Positions 59,583 through 64,000 of a stretch of 64,000 nucleotides of DNA are shown here, piece by piece. The notes below the pieces were generated by a model that did not search any database, was not told the DNA's origin, and saw only the letters and a list, made by a program, of their open reading frames with translations. Each line of letters opens with the position of its first letter. Positions within the stretch are counted from its first letter, which is position 1. Source of the DNA: Pelagicoccus sp. SDUM812005 (lineage in GTDB: Bacteria; Verrucomicrobiota; Verrucomicrobiia; Opitutales; Opitutaceae); NCBI RefSeq assembly GCF_031127875.1, contig NZ_JARXIA010000014.1:62001-126000 (forward strand). The letters run 5' to 3'. Made by a program: the position numbers and the translations under genes.

Positions 59583-60458
59583 ATGGATCACGATATTCCC
59601 CATACTCAGCTCCTTCGATTGAACTTCATTGAGTTTCGCCTGCTATTCGCTGGCGAAGTTGGCCGTGGCGACCTGATGCGACGATTTGGAATAAAGGAGG
59701 CGGCCGCGACCAAGGACTTCACGGCGTATAGGGGCTTCTTTCCGAGGAACATCGAATTCGACCAAAGCCAAAAGGTGTACCGTCCAACGAAGGAGTTTTC
59801 GCCGTCGTTGATTTCCGGTCGCCCTCAAAAGACCCTTTTAAGGGCATTGGTTCATGGGACGGGGGACGATTTTTCAGAGAGTGTCGATCCACTGGTGCCT
59901 TGCGAGTTGCCCGTTCGGCTGTATGAAACGCGGTTGGACACATTAGCCGCTGTCTCGAGGTGTATATATTCGGGCGGGGTGCTTCGAATTCGCTACCTCT
60001 CAGGTAGCGGATCCACCAAGAAAAGGGATATCGTTCCTTTCTCCTTCGCGGGCAACGGCCTCCGTTGGCACGTGCGCGCATATGATCGTTTGAAAGGAAG
60101 GTTTGGTGATTTCGTGATCAATCGTATCGTCGCTGCAGAAAGTCTTGATGAAACCGCGAAAGCCTCGGAGAGAAGAGAAAACGATGAACAGTGGAATCGG
60201 ATGGTTCGTCTTGAGATTGTTCCGCATCCGAAAACGAAGAACGCCAGAATGCTTGAGATAGAATTTGGAATGGAAAACGGACTGTTGGAGTGCAGGGTGA
60301 GGGCTGCTCTTGTCGGCTATGTTTTAAGGCTTTGGAATGTCGATTGCACCGCTGATGCAAGTTTGAAGGGTAGGGAATATGCGCTGTGGCTCAGAAATCG
60401 AGCGACTCTCTACGATGCTGAAAACGCGGAGATCGCTCCCGGTTACGTTCAAGATTGA
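59583..60458 (+). CDS. WYL-domain transcriptional regulator, CapW/BrxR-like
   Basis: The 291-residue protein has an N-terminal winged helix (LLRLNFIEFRLLFAGEVGR, LMRRFGIKEAAATKDFTAYR, residues 10-60), a WYL domain in the middle (GGVLRIRYLSGSG, DIVPFSFAGNGLRWHVRAYD, near 125-180) and a C-terminal WCX-like domain. This three-part layout and the AAATKDFTAYR recognition helix match the CapW/BrxR repressors that control CBASS, BREX and other phage-defence systems. It is divergent from the seven-gene cluster and probably represses it until infection. The inverted repeats at 59499-59554 are its likely sites. Confidence 0.85.
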   Translation: MDHDIPHTQLLRLNFIEFRLLFAGEVGRGDLMRRFGIKEAAATKDFTAYRGFFPRNIEFDQSQKVYRPTKEFSPSLISGRPQKTLLRALVHGTGDDFSESVDPLVPCELPVRLYETRLDTLAAVSRCIYSGGVLRIRYLSGSGSTKKRDIVPFSFAGNGLRWHVRAYDRLKGRFGDFVINRIVAAESLDETAKASERRENDEQWNRMVRLEIVPHPKTKNARMLEIEFGMENGLLECRVRAALVGYVLRLWNVDCTADASLKGREYALWLRNRATLYDAENAEIAPGYVQD

Positions 60459-60635
60459 AATTTTGACTGGCACCTATCTTGGCAGCTGCGCGTTTTCCAT
60501 CGCCTAGCGCGACGACGCCAATGGCTCTCTGTTCGTACGCTCGAGGGAAAGTGCCGAATTTACAGTGGGAAATGCAGAACTTAAACAGGAAGTGTCGGCT
60601 GTCACTTTGGGTCGCGTGGCTGCAAGCTAATGGAG

Positions 60636-60812
60636 TCAATTAGTAGCTCTAGAAAAAGTAGAAAGATCGTTGCCTGTCGGTGATTCGTGGATACGGAGAC
60701 CGAATTCGGGCAACACGGCGAAGATGTGGGATTGGATGTCCTCGTATTTGATCCACTTGGTGGTGGCAGTGAAGGCGTAGTCTTGCTGGGGAAGCCCGTC
60801 GCTCGAGGGTTA
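60636..60812 (-). pseudogene. C-terminal fragment of MscM/YbdG-type channel
   Basis: A minus-strand frame opening after an in-frame TAA reads GLPQQDYAFTATTKW, KYEDIQSHIFAVLPEFGL and RIHESPTGNDLS to a TGA at 60636-60638. This matches the C-terminal domain of mini-conductance mechanosensitive channels (the FT-x-TTxW, YExIQ and LPEFGLRV elements). The rest of the gene, including the membrane domain, is absent, so this is a remnant. The remaining bases 60459-60635 show nothing clear. Confidence 0.7.
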
Positions 60813-60838
60813 GCCTGGAATTACCCCCAAACTCTACC

Positions 60839-63784
60839 TTAAAAAGTAGAGAGCTTTTGGAGTTCGGCGAGGGCTCGGTCGTGGCCGATTTTGGCGCTGT
60901 CGATGAGTACGGTGCCGTGGCGATCGGTGACGACGAGTTGGGGAATCGTGTCGCCGAAGAGCGACTCGAACGCGGGGAGCTGGCCGCGGTTGGTGAAGGT
61001 GAGCATGGGCCATTCGATGCCGAGCGAGCTGGTGTAGCGTTTGGCTTCGGCGGAGGATTTGTCGCCGGAGACGTATACGATGGTGACCATGTCGGGTGCG
61101 AGCTTGGCTTGCTTTAAGGTGGAGACGAGTTTTGGGGCGAAGACTTTGCAGGGCGGGCACCATCCGGCGCCCATGTAGAGGATGACGTACTGGGGCTGGG
61201 TTTGGGGGAGCTCGACGCGGCGGCCGGTGGCGGGATCGACGAGCTTGCCGGCAAGTTCTTCGAGGAGGCGTCCGGGGGCGCTGTCGGGCTTGGCTAGGCG
61301 GTCTCGAGCTTGTTGGAGCAGGTCGGTGTTTTCCGCTTCGAAATTGAAGGCGATATCCGAATTCGGGATACGCAGGAGGAGCTGGTTGCGGTCGTACTTG
61401 AGGAAGAGAACCTCGTCGCCTGCCTTGAGACTGGGAGCTCCGGAGAACTCGACGGGCACGGCCAGCTTGAGGCGGTAGGGCCAGAGCTCGGAACGGTTGG
61501 CGAGGTCGCGGTAGCTGAGGTCGCGTTGCTCGGGCGTAAGCGTTGCCCAGGCGGCGTTGGCTGCGTCTAGGGTGGTGGTGGCCTCGGGTTCGACGGCGAA
61601 GGTGACGCGGCCGCGGTTGGCGCTGGCGACGACTTCGCGTGTCTTGAGTTCGACGATTTCGATTTCGCTGCCGGAGCGGACGACGGCCCCGTCGGAGAAG
61701 CGAAGTTCCTTTTGGATAATGGCGGTTTGGGGCCAGGCTTCGCGTTTGCGGACGAGTTCGGACCAGCTGAGCGGCGCGACGGCGACCGTTGGAGCGGCGA
61801 TGGGTTGGGCGACGGCTTGTATTGGCTGGACCCTTACAGCGGCCGAGCTGATTTGAGTGGGCGCGGGTGCGATGTCCGAAGCGTTGGAGGCGAGTGGGAG
61901 ATCGGTCGCTTGCAAGGCGTCCGCCAAGGTGTAGGAAGGGCTGGGCTCTATCGTGTGGCGAACGAAGCCTTCGGCGTTGGCGGCGATGAGCCGGAGCTCG
62001 CCGTCGTCGCCCATGTGGGTGGCTCCGGCGTACCTAACGATGTTGTTGTTGGGGACGGTTTGCAGGTCGAAGGCAGCGACGCGTTGGCCGTTTATGTAGA
62101 GCACGGTGTTGCGTCCGGGGCGGTCGGTGGCTCGTTCGTCGTTGAAGAAGAGGAAGTGCTTGCTGTCCGGGGTAAAGTAGGCCCGTGAGCGGATGCCGAG
62201 CTCTTGGCTCCAGATCGACTTGCCGTCGACGTGGACGTGGTAGGTCTTGTCCTTGCGGGTGACGTAGGCGACCCGCTTGCTGTCGGGCGAAAAGATGGCG
62301 GAGGTGCGATTGGCTTCGGCGAATCCGTTGGCGAGGAAAGGCATGGCTACATGGTCGCCGATGTCGTCGCACTTGCCGTCGATGTAGTGGGCGCCGGTCT
62401 TGATCCCGCCGATAGCGAAGGCGCTGCGTTTGCCGTCCGGGCTGAAGACGATGCTTTCGTCGACGACGGTCGAGACGGTGTTGGCGTTGCCGATGCGCCA
62501 AGTCGGGTCGGACAGTACTTGGGAATCGAATACGGCGACGGAGCCGTTGCTGGTGGTGGTAGCTCCGTAGGCGAAGCGGTTGCCTTGGGGGGCGAGGACG
62601 ATGGGATTGGTGTACTTGTATCCGTCGGATTCCTCGCCGTTGACGAGCGGGTAGTTGAGACCGCCTTGGAAGGCGATGGAGACGCATAGGGAGGAGTCGG
62701 CGGTGAAGGCGGCGTAGGCGCGGCCTTCGGAGGCGGGCAGGACGTTTTGGAAGGAGCTGTAGCTTGGGCCGCGCTTGCCGTCGAGCCATTGCCACATGGC
62801 GATGCCTTGCGGCTCGCGGCCGTGAACGACAATGCGTTTTCCGTCGGGGCTGAAGAGGAAGCTGTCGGCTCCTTCGGTGTTGAGGAGCGTCTTGCCGTCA
62901 ACCCAAGCGGATCCTTCGGCGATGCCGCCGATCCGGCCGTTGGAGGAGACGATAGGGAGGCGCAGGTTGGGATGGAGGACCTTGCCGTCGACTAGGGTGG
63001 CCGCCCCGCTGGTGGCGACGAGCTTGCCGTTGGGCAGGAACTGGACGGGGGTGCCTTCGTAGCCGGCGAGCTTGCCGTTGAGGATCATTTCACCTCGGGT
63101 GGGATCGGCGGCGTAGCGGGTTTCGTCGGCGCTGAAGACGATGCCGTTGCGCAGGTAGTTGGTCGCGAGTCGGATAGGAATGGGTTTGCCGTCGATGAAA
63201 AGGCAGTCGCCGGGGCGTTCGCCGGGAAGGTCGTGCTTGGCGATGAACCAGTAGCGTTTCCCTTGGGGCGAGAAGCGGACGATGCTCTTGTTGTTTTCCT
63301 CGATGGCGCCGGTTTGGTAGGGAGCCCGGTGGACTTCCTTGCCGTCTACCATTACGACGTACTCAGACCCTTGCAGTCCGACGTAGGCGTAGCGTTTGCC
63401 GCCGGCGCTGAAGATGACCGGGTGATCGTACCGGTCTTGGCTGACAATGGCTGGAAACTGGGAGCGGCCGAGGGTGGGGCTTCCATCGGCGGCGAGTAAG
63501 CGGTCGAACCGTGGGCCGACTTCTCCGTCGACGGAAACGGCGAAGCGGCTACCTTGGCGGAGGACTGCCGAAAAGCGGCCGCTGATGTCAATTTGGACGG
63601 AGAAGGCGTCGAGCGGAGCCAGGACTGTGGTTTCGATTTTCGGTTCGGAGAAGGATGGGGTCGCGATAGCGAAAAGGAGCGTGAGAACTCCGAGTTTTTT
63701 GCTGAGGGAGCAAAGGTAGCATGTGTATGGATTCATCACTTTGAGCGGATAGGTGGGAAAGCGTGCGGATCCCTTACTTGGCAT
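60839..63784 (-). CDS. Exported beta-propeller protein with thioredoxin domain
   Basis: A 981-residue protein; GAGGGGG lies eight bases ahead of the ATG at 63784 (the ATG at 63736 is an alternative). The N-terminal signal (KLGVLTLLFAIATPSFSEP) is followed by about 580 residues of WD40/TolB-like propeller repeats with FSPDGKRIVV-type strands (RFSPQGKRYWFIAKHD, VFSPDGKRSAFAI). Residues 640-830 form two small beta domains with WSELVRKREAWPQ. The C-terminal 130 residues are a thioredoxin fold of the nucleoredoxin/TlpA type: ILYMGAGWCPPCKVFAPKL, then DTIPQLVVTDRHG. Probably an extracytoplasmic redox protein joined to a protein-interaction propeller. Confidence 0.85.
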   Translation of the reverse strand: MPSKGSARFPTYPLKVMNPYTCYLCSLSKKLGVLTLLFAIATPSFSEPKIETTVLAPLDAFSVQIDISGRFSAVLRQGSRFAVSVDGEVGPRFDRLLAADGSPTLGRSQFPAIVSQDRYDHPVIFSAGGKRYAYVGLQGSEYVVMVDGKEVHRAPYQTGAIEENNKSIVRFSPQGKRYWFIAKHDLPGERPGDCLFIDGKPIPIRLATNYLRNGIVFSADETRYAADPTRGEMILNGKLAGYEGTPVQFLPNGKLVATSGAATLVDGKVLHPNLRLPIVSSNGRIGGIAEGSAWVDGKTLLNTEGADSFLFSPDGKRIVVHGREPQGIAMWQWLDGKRGPSYSSFQNVLPASEGRAYAAFTADSSLCVSIAFQGGLNYPLVNGEESDGYKYTNPIVLAPQGNRFAYGATTTSNGSVAVFDSQVLSDPTWRIGNANTVSTVVDESIVFSPDGKRSAFAIGGIKTGAHYIDGKCDDIGDHVAMPFLANGFAEANRTSAIFSPDSKRVAYVTRKDKTYHVHVDGKSIWSQELGIRSRAYFTPDSKHFLFFNDERATDRPGRNTVLYINGQRVAAFDLQTVPNNNIVRYAGATHMGDDGELRLIAANAEGFVRHTIEPSPSYTLADALQATDLPLASNASDIAPAPTQISSAAVRVQPIQAVAQPIAAPTVAVAPLSWSELVRKREAWPQTAIIQKELRFSDGAVVRSGSEIEIVELKTREVVASANRGRVTFAVEPEATTTLDAANAAWATLTPEQRDLSYRDLANRSELWPYRLKLAVPVEFSGAPSLKAGDEVLFLKYDRNQLLLRIPNSDIAFNFEAENTDLLQQARDRLAKPDSAPGRLLEELAGKLVDPATGRRVELPQTQPQYVILYMGAGWCPPCKVFAPKLVSTLKQAKLAPDMVTIVYVSGDKSSAEAKRYTSSLGIEWPMLTFTNRGQLPAFESLFGDTIPQLVVTDRHGTVLIDSAKIGHDRALAELQKLSTF

Positions 63785-64000
63785 GCGGCGACCCCCTCGC
63801 TTTTTTCTGACGAGTTTTTGACGACTCGGAAAATTGGATATTCAAAAGAATTTCCGAGAGCGAGCGGATTTTTTTTGGCGGTGCGAGTGTGTTTCTCCGG
63901 GTAAAATTCGTTCAGCAGGGAATTGGTTTTGCTTGCGGCGATTTCCGACTATCGACTCTGCGAAGCGTTCTTTGACCTTTGCACGGCAGCCGTGCCGCCT

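Overview
The window looks like a chromosome segment of a Verrucomicrobiota bacterium, probably class Opitutia (Puniceicoccales/Pelagicoccus-like). This is an inference from: the exported protein at 31024-33591 with a C-terminal Asp/Asn-rich tail typical of that phylum, small lysine-rich proteins of a type common there, a quinol NO reductase plus azurin, and starts that often lack a Shine-Dalgarno. No rRNA, tRNA or CRISPR array was seen.

Left part (1-7.2 kb) is an accessory patch on mostly the minus strand: two calcineurin-like phosphoesterases (the second has lost key metal ligands), an excisionase-like DNA-binding protein followed by two paralogous helical-repeat proteins, a PD-(D/E)XK-like protein, and a decayed gene at 5843-6447 with two frameshifts and an internal stop. 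From 7.3 to 22.7 kb runs a large defence island on the minus strand. hsdR-hsdM-hsdS (type I restriction-modification) is followed, with overlaps or gaps of at most 32 bases, by a Septu-like ATPase (PtuA), an HNH nuclease (PtuB), a HEPN-type protein and a RecD-like helicase fused to a nuclease domain. A YjjJ-type HTH-HipA kinase lies upstream.

22.9-30.8 kb is a degraded and recombined zone. It contains a flagellin pseudogene, an Rhs polymorphic-toxin gene whose tip carries HEKIH, its candidate immunity gene, an orphan tip plus immunity gene, an orphan Rhs core scrap with lipoprotein genes, and two direct copies of a hairpin-bearing element end that bracket the zone. Then come a secreted tandem-repeat (PPC) protein and a two-gene unit encoding a possible relaxase-like protein.

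36-54 kb is mostly core metabolism and transport: an HPP membrane protein, quinol-dependent NO reductase, azurin, NADP-type glutamate dehydrogenase, an MFS exporter, inorganic pyrophosphatase, a Kef-type antiporter, ribosome hibernation factor, a ClC channel and a cysteine/methionine PLP enzyme with cysteine synthase.

55-60.5 kb holds a His-rich membrane protein and then a second, compact defence-like cluster. Seven minus-strand genes encode a SLATT-like two-helix membrane protein, a PD-(D/E)XK nuclease and several small proteins. They diverge from a WYL-domain repressor of the CapW/BrxR type, with two inverted repeats in the shared intergenic region. This cluster is the best candidate here for an undescribed system. 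A fragment of a mini-conductance mechanosensitive channel and a large beta-propeller/thioredoxin fusion protein end the window.
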